A stretch of 64,000 nucleotides of DNA from Marsupella aquatica (Eukaryota > Marchantiophyta), in assembly GCA_973895155.1 (NCBI GenBank), contig OZ316899.1, forward strand, positions 8,866,001-8,930,000. The letters run 5' to 3'. Shown here one piece after another: positions 1-11,128 of this stretch. The notes beneath the pieces were generated by a model, which saw only the letters and a list, made by a program, of their open reading frames with translations, was not told where the DNA came from and did not search any database. A program made the translations under genes and the position numbers. Position 1 is the stretch's first letter. Every line of letters starts with the position of its first letter.

Positions 1-229
1 TCCCAATCCTCCTGGTCTACTTCCATAGTAGGGTGATCAGCGTCAGGTGCATGTGGTCCAAAGTGAATGTCAACCAGGTGGGCAAAAGCTTCCTCTTCAA
101 GAATAGGTGCAGGCCACTCATCCTCTACATCATCATCAAACTTGACATCATATGCATCATGGTACTCATCATCATCGTCCTCCACATCATCATCATCATC
201 CACATCATGGACATCATCATCATCATCAT
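1..229 (-). CDS. Partial acidic exon of an unidentified gene, running off the window
   Basis: The minus strand is open from a good 3' splice site (TTACATTTCAG just right of 230) to the window edge. The exon begins with long runs of Asp (about 30 of the first 45 residues are D or E), encoded by a (GAT)n tract, and continues into ordinary sequence (WPAPILEEEAFAHLV). Acidic tails like this occur in nuclear or chromatin-associated proteins, but no domain is recognisable. It lies just downstream of the SET-domain pseudogene on the same strand, so it could be a later exon of that transposon locus or a separate gene. The plus-strand ORFs over this stretch are shadows of the trinucleotide repeat. Confidence 0.4.
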
Positions 230-238
230 CACTGAAAT
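130..238. repeat. TCA/ATC-rich trinucleotide tract
   Basis: Imperfect (TCA)n on the plus strand, read as (GAT)n for Asp on the minus strand inside the acidic exon. Confidence 0.8.
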
Positions 239-459
239 GTAATGTGGCTCGAGCGCGGAAGGCACGGGCGGATGTAGTCATCATGGATGGGTGTTGTGTA
301 GGAGTAATATTGGCACCATCCTACATATATAAGTAAGCAATTTCCAATGCAAACTCATAATTAGACAAAGAGTTCCATGAAGGGTGCAATGAAGCTCAAA
401 TAATGATATGTGCAAGGAATGTCATGTATTGAATAGGTGATGTACATATTAAGTTGTGA

Positions 460-1494
460 TCAATGCCAATCATAATCTACAAAAATCTCATCTCTTGCTC
501 TAATGGTGCGGGTGGCATGCGTTAAGACATAATGTGTGCATGCCATGGGCAAACGTGGGTGACATGCATCATGGTACTCATGCCACTCAGCGTTTGGCCT
601 AAACCCTAAACGCCGACACATAGTGCTATTGATGTAGCCTGCCAAGTTTCCCGTGCGAGGTGGATAACCATCCATCTGAGAATACCTAGGGTCCATCTTC
701 AGTGACATGCCATATCAACCAAAGGTTGGACACTATCGGGACAAGATTTGCCATCTCTAGGCCAAATACTTTGGCCCATAGAATGGGAACAACTGAGGTA
801 AATCGTCAGGGGCACACCCATGAGGGACCACTATATCCACAAGTGCAAAAACGCCAAGGCCAACGTCAAGTCCCAATGTGGACGGGAGGAGACGGCCGAC
901 TCCAGACTATGATAGGTTCCATGACTGGAAGGTCGTCGGGGAGTCCAAACTGGGCAGGGAAGGAGTCCTTTATGATATCCAAGGCTCTCCCTCGCAACTG
1001 TCTCGCGACTCTCAAAGAAGGTGCATCAAGAAAAGGACAACGTGGCGGCACTATCCTAGGTGGACGAGACTCCATCGACCTCAGTGTAGTGGTCACCACT
1101 ACTCCCCTCTCAATAGGGTGCACTTGCACCACTCTCCCATCAAAAACACGGTCTATAGCCCTCAATGTGGCAGACAATGCTGATGGGGGTACTAGAGGGG
1201 TGATCGCACGCCTCGCAATCTCTCTCATGCTGTCCACGGCCGAAGGCACTACAATAGGAATCTGTCCACATGTGACCAGCAGGACAACTTCAGAATTTGC
1301 GTATGAAAGCATGAACAACTACAACCTAGACAGCTTCTAGTTAGGTAAAAAATGAAAGCAACTAAATAATTGAAATGTTTAAACCTTATATTTACCTCTT
1401 GTGTGGGTGGTATATAACGATCGTGGATCCCTAAATGGCTAAGGACAGTGATCCTCTTGTGAGATACAACGCCCTTGCACCGCCTACATGGCAA
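460..1494 (-). pseudogene. SET-domain transposon gene, copy A (decayed)
   Basis: This is a homologue of the plus-strand gene at 27786-29047. Exon 1 (about 1397-1494) has the same small zinc-finger-like pattern (CRRCKGVV, then H, H). It is followed by a 56-bp intron with 5' site GAG|GTAAAT near 1396 and 3' site CTAACTAG near 1341. Exon 2 (1340-460) encodes a SET domain: VGLGVFALVDI, FYGPKY, LAGYINST and a C-terminal IRARDEIFVDYDWH matching the GEEL..DY end of SET methyltransferases. It is broken. The first part (1318-866) and the GLGVFA block are in different frames, and three in-frame stops (TAG, TAG, TGA) fall between 750 and 705 where the other copy has sense codons. SET proteins methylate histone lysines; this copy cannot encode a functional enzyme. 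Confidence 0.75.
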
Positions 1495-2342
1495 GGCATC
1501 TTACAGATAGGTCCAATCCCCTGAATGGCAGCCATAGCATCTCCAAATCCCTCATCAGTCGTGATACTGGTGTGAGGGACTCAAGGATCTAGTATCTCTC
1601 CTTCTATCCCACCGATGTCTGCATCGGTGATGCTTGGACCGATGGCGCCTAGATGGTGAGTCATCCCTCCTCCTCTCCCGTGACTCATCGCTGAGGGGAT
1701 CAGCCCTCCTCCTGCCCCGGGAGTGATCCCTCCTCTCCTAGGAGTCATGGCTTGTCATTCTTGGGGACACATCCCTCCTCCCTGGTGACTCATCCCTCCT
1801 CCTCCTCCTCCGTTGTGACCCATCCCTGGATCCATGGCTCCTCCTCTCCTGGGACTCATCACTAGTCCCCCCCATGACTGATCTCTCCTCCTCCCCAACG
1901 ACTCATCCCTCTCCCTACTATGATGACCATGTTTGCATCGGTGACAAGTACCTCCATTATGATGGTCATAGTATGATGAGGAAGACCCATACGTCGCCAT
2001 ATGGCCCTGCAACAACATACATGCCAGATACCAATTAGTACCATTCAAATAATGGCAACAAACCCTAAAAACTTATGGAGTTTTATACGTTGTATAAACC
2101 CCACACGTTTTCCTACCCTACGTAAACCCCCAATGTAACGTCATTTATATAAACCCCGGACAGCGTAACCCCCTGTTTGACGACATACTATGACGTTTAC
2201 GTCGTCCCCCAGAACGTACTATTTAGGGTTTATGAAAAGAACATCATTAAAAATGACATTATATTGGGAGAACGGGGGTTCTTTGTGGTTTTGGGCGTAG
2301 CTCGGCATTTTCCAAAGGAAAACATCGGGGTAATAGTCGAAT
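1495..2342. other. Intergenic region between divergent transposon genes
   Basis: No supported gene. A Gly/Met/His-rich minus ORF at 1755-2048 is low-complexity (runs of CTCCTCC) and may be a 5' exon of the SET pseudogene. From 2050 to 2340 the DNA is rich in ACGT cores (TAACGTCA, TTTACGTCG, CCTACGTAAAC), which could be promoter elements for one of the divergent genes. Confidence 0.4.
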
Positions 2343-4270
2343 GTGAGGCACATTCGACGTCCCGGACCCCAACTCCCCTCCTCTCGCTTTCTCTCATTCA
2401 ATTCTGACCTCTACGTAGAGACAATTGCCCTTCCAATGTCTAGACCAGCCTATCTTCCTTTCAGTGTGAACTTTGATGCAGACAAGGTGGCCATGGACGA
2501 TTCAGAGGAGTTGGAGAAGGTGCGTCAAGCTTTGCTTTCCACCCACCCATTGTCAACGCTTTCAATCAAAGTTGGAGATACTTGGGAGGAGTGGGAAGCA
2601 AAGAGTCCCAGTTTTTGGAGTACCTAGGCAATATCGAGGCCAATGCTCCTGCCGTGGATGAGGATGAACAGATTCCCGCTGCAGAGTGCTTGGGGGAGTT
2701 TGGTGAGGCTTCAGTGAATCCTCTACCTTCGTTCCCTTTGCTACCAGATGATGGTTGGGATGATCTAGCTTTCTTAGGAATGGTGCTTGATTCTCATGTT
2801 CATTCTGGGACTCCTATCAAAAGCCAGGTTAGGATCCCACATGATAGATATGAGCCAGAGGATGGGGGGCAGGATTATCATAGGAAGAGAAAGCATAGAT
2901 CCCCTTCTAGGAGCAAAAGTAGTAGCATTGACAGGAGAAGACGAAAAGAGAAGGGAAAGGAGCGCAAATGTGTAGATGTAGACCCAAAGGCGGACAGGGG
3001 AAGGAGGCAATTACCTTGATAGTCACATTTGTCTTGTCCTTAGGCACCGGATTCTGCCCAGCGAGCTGCAGCAAAACCCAGCAACAAAGAGGAGCTCCCA
3101 ACCATAACTTTGGCCGCTTTTGATGCAAAACTGGATGTTCTTGATGAGAAGGCACTCACCAATCGAGTGCAGACCTGTTGTGCGAAACACTACCCAGGTT
3201 GGACAACCTGGAAGGATTTGTCACATAACACCAAGAAATTTCAGACACTCCTCAATGACGTGCAGGCTAGGTTCCGCAATGGGAGAGAAATTGACTTCCG
3301 TCACATGAGGCAAAAGATTGTAAATCACTTGGCGGATAGAAGGTTTAGGTGGAAAAACAAGGTTTGAAAATCAAAATCTTTGCAGACAGGGGAGTACCAC
3401 AAACTTGAAGGGATGACTGAGGCTGATTTCAATCTGATCGTCAGTGAGTTGGAGGCAGACCCAGACACGGCAGTAGGAAAGCGAGTGCGCATGGGGGACA
3501 AAGCAACAGCAGCTCAAAAGCAGACTGGCCGGCTTGCAGTGACCAATTTCTGGGGGCAGGGAGGATGGCGAGGCTTCCTTGCAACCTATGTAAGTGCCCG
3601 TCCTGATTTCCTTGTTGTTTGTGCGTACCGGAGCCTTGCGGTGAAGTCTTGCTGCAAACGTCGTGTTTTCCAATTTTACGTCGCAAAATCTGCTACTAAC
3701 GTTGTCCCTCACATCATAGCCTCCTTCTTACGTACACCCCAACGTCATTTTTTTTGAAACATCTTCTCATCGACGTTACAACTATGCAGTCCATCTTTAC
3801 ATGGCATAAAATGATGTTATTGAATATACGTCCCATTACACGGCGTACATTACAATGTGCCTTACGACGTTACTAGTTTTTGCTGCAGAAGCACAAGTAT
3901 GGACGAAAGGTTGAGCCTAGCGAGGAGGAACGGCTATACTCCAAGCGGTATGGCCCTGCGGCATTGTGGGCCAAGTTGGATTCCACCCCAGAAGAGTTCC
4001 CTATAAGTAGGAATCCAACAACATTCCTTGGTAGTGCTAGTTGTATAAGCTCTATTGTGTCAGCATGTATTGATACATAGAATATGTCATGTGCAGGTGG
4101 ATTGGACCCCTCCTGAGGGGTTAGTGGCACGCCCCATCATAGAGGATGAGCAGGTGGACATTGTACCCGATGAGGAGGGTACCCAGGACGAGACACTAGT
4201 ACATTTTGAGCCCTTTTACCGATCCTCTTTCTATCGGACGCCTTCAAAAAATCTGCGGCAAAACTTTTAG
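2343..4270 (+). CDS. Multi-exon charged gene, transposon accessory protein (possible plant transposase-like)
   Basis: This reads as several exons. An acidic N-terminal part (2436-2625) needs a frameshift or intron to join 2582-3010, which ends in an Arg/Lys/Ser-rich segment. An exon from a 3' site CTTGTCCTTAG near 3043 encodes KHYPGWTTWKDLSHNTKKFQ and ARFRNGREIDFRHMRQKI. The next exon (3386-3589) contains FWGQGGWRGFLATY and ends at a strong 5' site (TAT|GTAAGTG). A 298-bp intron follows, ending TTTTTGCTGCAG at 3887. The last exons encode KHKYGRKVEPSEEERLYSKRYG and, after TCATGTGCAG at 4096, an acidic C-terminus. The WKDL...HMR and GR...E..L patterns resemble En/Spm-type plant transposase accessory proteins, but I cannot assign a family firmly. 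It is divergent from SET copy A, as the gene at 25539-26867 is from SET copy B. Confidence 0.5.
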
Positions 4271-5021
4271 ACATCCAATTGTTTCTATTTCGCAAAGTCC
4301 AATTTTCAAAGAATCGGAAAAAGACAATCGGAAATGAATCGAAACTACCAATTATTTTGGGATTGGACCTTTCGTTTATTTGTGTTTCGCACTTAACGGT
4401 GTCCGATTTATTGTGTATCGGATATTCCTTTTGTCCATTCTAGCAAAGTTTGGAATTTCGATACAAATGCGATGGAAATAGCATCGGAATGTTTGATATA
4501 TTTGAAGTCAAGAAGAGCAATGTCAAGACAAACGGACTTTTTGATATGTGTGATGTCGGACTTTGTGATACGCGTGATATCAGAAATTGCGAAGATATTG
4601 GTTTCGGAAATTATGATCGTTATGACATCAGATATAGTTTGGTACCAACAAAATGCGTTTGCAAATGGGTTGTCGGTTTCAAATGGGAGGCCTAATTGCA
4701 GGGGGTTTTAGCTTGGGTGCAATTTAAACAATTATTGAGGTCCAATATTTAGGGTATAGGGTATTTGATTCAAGGGAGACTTGATACATGGGGAAGGATG
4801 ACATGGCAAAAGTATACATAGATGGATCATAGACAAAAATGTAATATCTAGAGGAAAATTTAGTACAAAAAATGGAGAATGCACCATGTATATATGTATA
4901 TATGTACACATACATATATACATGGTGCAAAATATCCTAAAGGCAGGGCATAACAAATCTAAATAGTGCCCTCCAACTAGCCACCTAGCTAGCCTAGTAC
5001 TATGTATGTCTACCTAGCCCA
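4271..5021. other. TCGGA/TCCGA-rich noncoding region
   Basis: From about 4300 to 4690 the words TCGGA and TCCGA recur many times on both strands (AATCGGAAA, TGTCCGATT, ATCGGATA, ATCGGAAT). This looks like the subterminal repeats of a cut-and-paste DNA transposon. Similar words occur at 6560-6600, 25453-25530 and 26795-26895. No gene is supported here. Confidence 0.45.
4881..4928. repeat. Near-perfect 48-bp inverted repeat (AT-rich hairpin)
   Basis: The arms begin GCACCATGTATATATGTA and close with the reverse complement ACATATATACATGGTGC. About 23 bp per arm pair with almost no loop. It is a possible hairpin or cruciform in noncoding DNA. Confidence 0.85.
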
Positions 5022-6418
5022 CTATCCATACAAGCTATGTCGCGTCTTCCTCTTCTTCAGGCGGGAGCGACTAGGCTGGTCTGCGGTATGAGTCTCTACT
5101 ACTGGTACATCGGGTAGTACCTGATGGTCTCGACCACCTAATGTGGCTCCATCCTCTCCTGGTGAACAATGTGCAGAAGCAATCTCTGGTACCCCCCCAT
5201 CTCCAGATGTTGCTGAACCATGGGAGGGCACCCCTTCCCCAACACAAGTGTGGAAAGAAGCCCCTCCAGTGCCACCACTACTACCCCCCCTCAGGCCAAA
5301 CATCACCTCCACCACTACCACTAGAACCTCTAGACTGGCCAGTAGCAATGCCACCACCACCACTATGAGGGTGAGAAATAGAGCTAGCCCTCAACTGACG
5401 AGGAGGAACACCACCACCACCACTACCCCCCTCAGGCCAAGACTCACCTCCACCACTATGGCGAGAACCTCCTGACTGACTCCCTACACCACCACTATGA
5501 ATGAGAGATGGTGTGGGCACATGACTAACAACCCTCTCCCCCGACTATCGTGAACCACCTGGTACACTACCAGGGCCAGCCCTGAACTGACTATACGCAA
5601 CACCACCACCACTACCCCCTACAGGCCAAGACTCACCTCCACCACTACGGCTGGAACCTCCAGACTGTCTAACAACACGACCACTGTCAGCATGAGATGG
5701 TGCGGGTGCATGAACACAAACCCCCTCGGACTGTCGAGAAGCACCTGGTACAACATCAAGGCCAACCCTAAACTGACGAGGAGCAACACCACCCCCTTGG
5801 CCACCTCCAGCAGCTGGAACCCGAGATGCACTACCAACCCCTCGACCACCTCCAGCAGCTGGAACCCGAGACGCACTACCAACCCCTCGGCCACCTCTAG
5901 CAACTAGAACCCGAGACGCACTACCAACCCCTCGGCCACCTCCAGTAGCCGGAACTCGGGACCCACTACCACCACTCCTGCCTGGTAATCTCCGATGAGG
6001 AGGCATATCGCCTCTAGTGCTCTCCATCCGGCAAGTGGGGCCACCTACACCCCTACTAGACTGGTGACGTCCTCTCTCACGGGATCTCGACCGACCATGT
6101 GCACGACTAGAAGGTCGTACTGGAGCCTCGGCCACACTCCCCTCCGAGGCACTGTCCTCCTCGTCCTCCCCCTCAGCATCCTCCTCACTAATCTCCAAGT
6201 CCTCCTCACCCCCCTCATCATCCTGCACATTACATTAATCCCCAATCCATATTTGTCATTCAATTCCGCATGTATGAAATGTAAGCCATCTATGATCAAT
6301 TTAATAACCACACTTACCGACACCAACATGTCCTCCATGTGAATCTTTAGAGCCCGTGCACCGTGCTCCTTTGCCAACTCCCTCTCTGCCGGCAGCAATG
6401 GTCGTCCATGCTCCTTCT
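5022..6418 (-). pseudogene. Gly/Ser-rich repeat protein gene, transposon-type, interrupted
   Basis: Exon 1 (6418-6317) encodes LLPAERELAKEHGARALK and ends at a good 5' site (GTCG|GTAAGTG). The intron ends at TGTGCAG near 6227. Exon 2 starts with an acidic block and an RS-rich stretch (GRSRSRERGR), then a Gly-rich region made of 15-residue repeats (GSASRVPAAGGGRGV, four copies). Longer repeats around SGGGESWP occur three times, and the C-terminus is basic and NLS-like (RSRLKKRKTR). An in-frame TAG at about 5543 and a frameshift at a G-run near 5285 break it. No enzymatic domain is visible. The composition suggests a nuclear, low-complexity accessory protein of a DNA transposon. Confidence 0.5.
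5800..5960 (-). repeat. 45-bp in-frame tandem repeat
   Basis: Four imperfect 45-bp units encode the 15-residue Gly-rich repeat of the surrounding gene. Confidence 0.8.
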
Positions 6419-6595
6419 CCTACACACCCCATTCACATGCCACCCCACCTAATGTAAATTATTGCAACCATACCCTGGCCTAAACACCTCAACCCTTAAA
6501 CATTAAATTACCATTCAAAACAGTTAGCCGTTCGCCATCGCCACATTAAAAATTTTGAATTTTCCGATACTAAAAGAATCAGTGCCCTCAATGGT

Positions 6596-6600
6596 TCCGA
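6596..6600 (+). other. Left target-site duplication of copia 1 (TCCGA)
   Basis: Matches TCCGA at 25453-25457 immediately right of the 3' LTR. The target lies in TCGGA-rich transposon DNA, so a chance match is somewhat more likely than usual. Confidence 0.8.
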
Positions 6601-6944
6601 TATTAGATATTGCTCTAGTCTTGTGACTCATGAGCTAACCACAGTTAGTCTAACTCGGGTTAGGACTTAGCTAATGTTAGCGGTAGTGCTGTTGTGCATA
6701 TAGCCAGGGCTGATTCCAGACCTTGGTGGAACTTAGGCTCATTGTTATGGAGCTAGTTGAGAGATAGGGAGAGCTTGTGCTATGGATGCTTGTTATGGCC
6801 GGTCGGCCTAGAGTGCAGTAAAGCTCTTGTGTATTCCCGTGGACATAGCCTCATGTGGAGGTGAACCACGTATCTCTCTATGTCGACTATTGTGCGTTGG
6901 ATGGTTCATGGGCTTGCTATTACGAATGTCATCTATGCTCAACA
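6601..6944 (+). repeat. 5' LTR of copia 1
   Basis: Begins TATTAGATATTGC (the terminal TG has become TA; the 3' LTR keeps TG) and ends CTCAACA. It aligns end to end with 25109-25452. Confidence 0.95.
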
Positions 6945-6946
6945 AG

Positions 6947-6958
6947 TGGTATCAGAGC
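6947..6958 (+). other. Primer binding site, initiator-tRNA-Met type
   Basis: TGGTATCAGAGC, two bases after the 5' LTR. This is the standard plant retrotransposon PBS complementary to the 3' end of tRNA-iMet. Confidence 0.95.
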
Positions 6959-9223
6959 ATGCCTGGGAGGTGACGAGGTTTTTTCGTGACAGGTTTTTTC
7001 CAGCGTTCATAGTCAATGGTACATTTGGAGTTTCGTCGCATGAAACTCGAATGTGTGTGGCTGAGAGAATAGGTTAGTGAGAGGGCTTTCTAACGGTGGT
7101 TAGAACTCGCTGATCGGTATCCGTGGTGCGGAGGAATCAAAGTTTGCGTCGTTCAGGGTTTATTTGCATTCGACGGTATTTTGGGGGAGAGACCAGAGTT
7201 TGCGTTTTTCAATGGTGTGAGTTGTGCGGTGTTCGGGAGATCACACATTATAGCTCAAGTTGAAGGTTGAAGCGAATTGGTCGTTTTGGTAGCTGAGTTG
7301 TTGCCGAGTTGTTACTGAGTGCGTCGTGACGAGTGAAGGAGGCGTTCAGGTTTTTTCACAAGCTATGGAGCTTGTTCTCATCTGAACTAGGTTTCTCTTC
7401 GTGATGACTGACTCGGTGGAACAAACGCGGAGTGCCACGGCTCAACGGTTTGATCACGGCGATGCGGTCGTTTTGAGCCCGGGATTGGCACTTGACGTGG
7501 AGTGAAGGCATCGCGGCGGAAGTTGTTACTTTGCTGGAGTTGCAGACTGTGTCGGTGAAATTTGGAAACATTTCCCATCGGCGGCGTTCACTTTACTCAT
7601 TGGAAAAGGCGGCGGCAAGGTGAGTAAACCGGGCCATTTTTTTAAAGTAAAATTTTTGCTTCTAAGGGGGTATTTTTTGGGCCTTGTGTGTGTATACACA
7701 CACCCTGCCCCCCAATACTCCCCCTCATTCACCCCGTGGAACTCCCCCGCTTTCTCCCCCCGACTCTCCCTTTCGGCCGCCTCACGCAGTGCCGGCCGGC
7801 GGTTTACGTGCGACCGTGCGCTCACCGAGGGCTGGTTGAGACCCTCCGGCCGGCCCTGCCGTTCCCTGCCCCTTCACGAACCCCTCCTACCTGCGGCCAG
7901 CGCCCCTCCCCGGCGCATGGCGTCGTTACGCCCCCCGACCCTGTATCCGGCTACGTATGCAGCTGACGCTGCTACGCCACCGCCTCCCTTACGCCCCCTG
8001 CCCGCATACGCTACGACCCCATATGGTGTGTATTTCATTTTAAGGGGCCTTTGCACACCCTCTAGGGTGCTTTTAAATTTCCATTTTCCCTGGTTTTCCT
8101 ATATAAATGCCCGGCCCGATATGCGTATACTCCCGGATGCGCCTTTGTTATACCTGTATGTTTTGTATTAAGGGACTTTGCACCCCCTTTAGGGCGCTTT
8201 TTATAGCATTTTTTCCTCCCTCTTGTTTTACTTGGTGCCGGGACCTGCCGCCCTCCATTTTAACCGCTTGGCCAAGGGGAACGGTGTCGCGTGGACTTTA
8301 AGTTAGGGGCTCCTCGGGCAAACTACACGCTTCTGGCTGCGATCAGGACAGGTGACAAGCACTTTTCGGAGCGAACTCTCACTCCTTTTAATTTTTTACT
8401 TTTCTCACAAAGGTTACAATAGGTGCCCTCGAGTAAGCTTGCCCGCAAGAGTCTGGTAGCTGGCCCTACGGCGGGCCGCTACCTCTAACTTGTCGGGTAG
8501 AACTCCTCGAGTGACTAACTACTCAAAATCTGACGGAAAACTATCCTCCTTAGCTCACAAAGCCAAAACTCGACTAGCTACTCCACTAGTCTAAAACAGC
8601 TCGCACGGAACTCGGGCCTGGACCAACGAGGCTCCAAACTCGAGAAATTCCTGCCTGGATCAACGAGACTCCAGACTCGAGAAACTCCCCGCCTGGATCA
8701 AAAACTCCTTGCCTGGATCGAAAACTCACTCCGAACTCCAAAACCGACGCACGACAACCGAGTTTCGCAGAACGGAGCGTAACTCAACCGACCTCAATAG
8801 ACAACCATCAACCTCAATGAGCCGAGGCTCAAGTCTTAAGTAGCATCAGAAACCCAACCATCCAGCCTGAGCCAGCTGCCATCAGCGAGGCTCATCCAAA
8901 CTCCAAGCTTGGTGACTCACCCAAACACCAAACCTGGTGACGACGAGTCACCCAATCACCAAACCTCAATCCATCCAACCAAGCAGCCCCTCCGAGTCAG
9001 CATGCATGCAACCCAACCGGGAGGCCTCGTCCATCATCCCTATAAAAGCCATTCCTGAGCCGAAATCATTCGGCACGACAACGGCCCCTGTGAGACCTGT
9101 TGGACTATGCGAGAATATTCCCAAAAAACAGAGAGCTGTTTTTTGGCCATTCGACAAAGATTCTGTCCGCCAAATGGTAACTTTTTTGGTGAGGATGTTG
9201 CCACTAGAGTTAGCAACGCGGCG
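6959..9223 (+). other. Copia 1 untranslated leader, first part
   Basis: A long noncoding leader between the PBS and the MULE insertion. ORFs here are short and lack recognisable domains. It contains a perfect 16-bp palindrome TGTGTGTATACACACA near 7686 and a tandem repeat at 8620-8720. Positions 9170-9223 align with the leader of copia 2 (reverse complement of about 60186-60122), confirming it as copia sequence. Confidence 0.75.
8620..8720 (+). repeat. About 40-bp imperfect tandem repeat
   Basis: The unit contains GCCTGGATCAACGAGACTCC followed by ACTCGAGAAACTCC. Two and a half to three copies, the last ones degraded. Confidence 0.7.
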
Positions 9224-9232
9224 CACCAATCA
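9224..9232 (+). other. Left 9-bp target-site duplication of the MULE
   Basis: CACCAATCA, identical to 20377-20385. Copia 2 has the single, unoccupied counterpart CACCACTCG (reverse complement of 60113-60121) at the same place in its leader. Confidence 0.9.
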
Positions 9233-9259
9233 GGGTCATTGTAGCGTGCGAGGAAACAG
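9233..9259 (+). repeat. Left terminal inverted repeat of the MULE
   Basis: Pairs with 20350-20376; the inner 14 bp GTGCGAGGAAACAG are identical and the outermost bases are diverged. Confidence 0.85.
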
Positions 9260-9277
9260 TAAAAAATTTCCTCGCAC
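9246..9277. repeat. Hairpin overlapping the left TIR
   Basis: Perfect 11-bp arms GTGCGAGGAAA and TTTCCTCGCAC with a 10-nt loop. The TIR core is therefore also present in inverted orientation just inside the left end. Confidence 0.9.
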
Positions 9278-9315
9278 GGGATCATTTTCTCCTTGGAAAA
9301 GGCACGAAAACAACC

Positions 9316-9343
9316 TCGCTAGCAAAAAGTGACACTCGCTAGC
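9316..9343 (+). promoter_or_regulatory. Two subterminal half-palindromes (left end)
   Basis: TCGCTAGC at 9316-9323 and 9336-9343, 20 bp apart. Matching half-sites TCGCTAAC (20317-20324) and TCGCTAGC (20334-20341) lie just inside the right end. Confidence 0.7.
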
Positions 9344-9495
9344 CTAAAAGGAACCTTCTATTCCACCTATTTATTTAACTCCCGTTGGGTTTAAAAAGCG
9401 ATCCCGACGATGCATTGGTACATATTATGTATTCCCTGGACACGAACGGTCGTCGACGGCACCATAATTAAACATATAATTCTACAGTACATCAG

Positions 9496-9513
9496 GCCAG
9501 CGAAGTCGCTAGC
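9496..9513. promoter_or_regulatory. Element palindrome 1
   Basis: GCCAGCGAAGTCGCTAGC, one mismatch to the consensus GCTAGCGANNTCGCTAGC; noncoding, upstream of the small ORF. Confidence 0.8.
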
Positions 9514-10133
9514 CATAACTCTGCCCATCATTCTCGCACGAAATACTGCGTGCGGTCATGACCCACACAAAAATCACTCATTAGAAATCATGGGTGTAAA
9601 CCGTTGCAGCAACAGCACTAAGCCGTATCATATCACGACAGAATCCAATGTCCCCTTCCTCATGAGTGAAGCGTGAAACACGAAACCGTTTGAGAGGATC
9701 CGAGGCTCCGAAAATGCACTATATGTCATTCGGACCTCTTGACTCATCTCCATTCCTAACAGTGTTCTCATTATTTGACTTTCATCGTCTCCTCACTCTT
9801 TTGTGATCGTCTTTGCATCGCAGAGTAACTTCAATTGAGCTTGTGTTGTCATATCCACGGGCGAGGAGGGGATCTGGTGTTCTCGGGTGTGTCGCATTCT
9901 TGCAAAGTTTTTGTCGCACAAAGAGATGTAAGTTTGATACGGGAAGACCTCTTCACAGCAAATAGTATTATTGTTCATGAGAAAGTCTGGATTTCCCAGT
10001 TCTCTTTTTCCTTCTCGTAGTTTTGCGCATTTTGACTCGATGAGCTTGGATGTTTTGAATGTGACTGTTTCTATTTGGTAAACACATGTTGAGAAAGTAA
10101 TCTGATACACAGAAGCGTTTGTTACAGACATAA

Positions 10134-10562
10134 ATGGCAAAAAACGATGGCCCTTCCGCTCCAAAACCCAAATGGGTTCTGGAGGTCCGCCGCTACAACG
10201 CCAAAACTGACGGCCTAGTGGACTCGCCACCAAGCTCTCCTCCGGCAAGGAAGAGTGTTACCCCTCCGCTCAAGGCTGGATCATCATCCAGTCGGGTCCC
10301 GCCTGTTGCCTCTGCTTCAACTCAGCGACCTGCACCGCCGAAGGAAACAACTTCAAGCGTTGTTTCCAGAGCACCAATGTCTTCTCGCACAAACGTATCC
10401 GTTTCTAAGGGAGTTTCAGAGAAGCGGAAGAGAGAGGAGGAGGAGTCTTACTGGAGGGACATCGACATACACAACTACTGGACATCCGACATCCTCGCTT
10501 CGTCCGATTATGATACGGATTCGGACACAGATTCAGACGCCTACAAGGCAGCATCTCCATGA
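10134..10562 (+). CDS. Small Ser/Pro-rich protein, MULE-encoded, unknown function
   Basis: A 142-residue ORF with a good start context (AAATGGC). The N-terminal KPKWVLEVRRYNAKTDG is followed by a long Ser/Pro/Val-rich low-complexity stretch, a basic KRKREEEE segment and an acidic Ser/Asp-rich tail (DTDSDTDSDAYKAASP). No enzymatic domain is visible; basic plus acidic disordered segments suggest a nuclear protein. The acidic tail is partly repeated at 10836-10915 after the stop, so this 3' end sits in a tandem duplication. I do not recognise the family. It lies between the left end and the transposase and faces the transposase 3' end. Confidence 0.55.
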   Translation: MAKNDGPSAPKPKWVLEVRRYNAKTDGLVDSPPSSPPARKSVTPPLKAGSSSSRVPPVASASTQRPAPPKETTSSVVSRAPMSSRTNVSVSKGVSEKRKREEEESYWRDIDIHNYWTSDILASSDYDTDSDTDSDAYKAASP

Positions 10563-10758
10563 ATAGTACCCTAGACGACAATCACTCCGCGTTGCGAACC
10601 CCCGTAGTTTTACAGTTAATCTCTGCCAAGTCCGTGACCTTAAAATGAAATGATCGGTAGGACACAGACATTTTGTCAGTTACAGATGTTTTGATAAATA
10701 TTGGACAATATTCGAATAAAGCTTCGGAAGTTTTTTCAATTTCATGAGTGCATACCTT

Positions 10759-10776
10759 GCTAGCGAGATCGCTAGT
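10759..10776. promoter_or_regulatory. Element palindrome 2
   Basis: GCTAGCGAGATCGCTAGT, nearly perfect dyad; noncoding. Confidence 0.85.
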
Positions 10777-11110
10777 AAATATTGCCTACTGGTACTTGAG
10801 TGATTTCCGTTGTGGATAACATGCGAGCACGGAAAACATCCTCGCTTCCTCCAACTATGATACAGTATCCGACTCTGACTCCGATGCGTACAAGGCAGCG
10901 AGCCCTCGAATAGGAAACAGTAATGGTAGTCCATGTTGTAGGGGCATAAACATTTTGTAGACTGTGTCTATTTCGTAGATCTGGGATCCAAAAAAGTTCT
11001 TCGACACTCAATGTCCAACACAGTCGTAAGGGAGAACATCTTTGTTCATTTTGAAATAACTTCTTGAGAAGACTGCCGACTACAATGTTTGGACTTACAG
11101 TACTAGTTTT

Positions 11111-11128
11111 GCTAGCGACATCGCTAGT
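11111..11128. promoter_or_regulatory. Element palindrome 3
   Basis: GCTAGCGACATCGCTAGT; noncoding, 352 bp from palindrome 2. Confidence 0.85.

Noticed and set aside
33-336. Plus-strand ORFs rich in Ile or Ser over the TCA repeat
   Set aside because: They are translations of a trinucleotide repeat whose minus-strand reading (Asp-rich, splice-bounded) is more plausible.
7678-7700. TGTGTGTATACACACA palindrome as a regulatory site
   Set aside because: A short alternating purine-pyrimidine dyad is common by chance and unrelated to the MULE palindromes.
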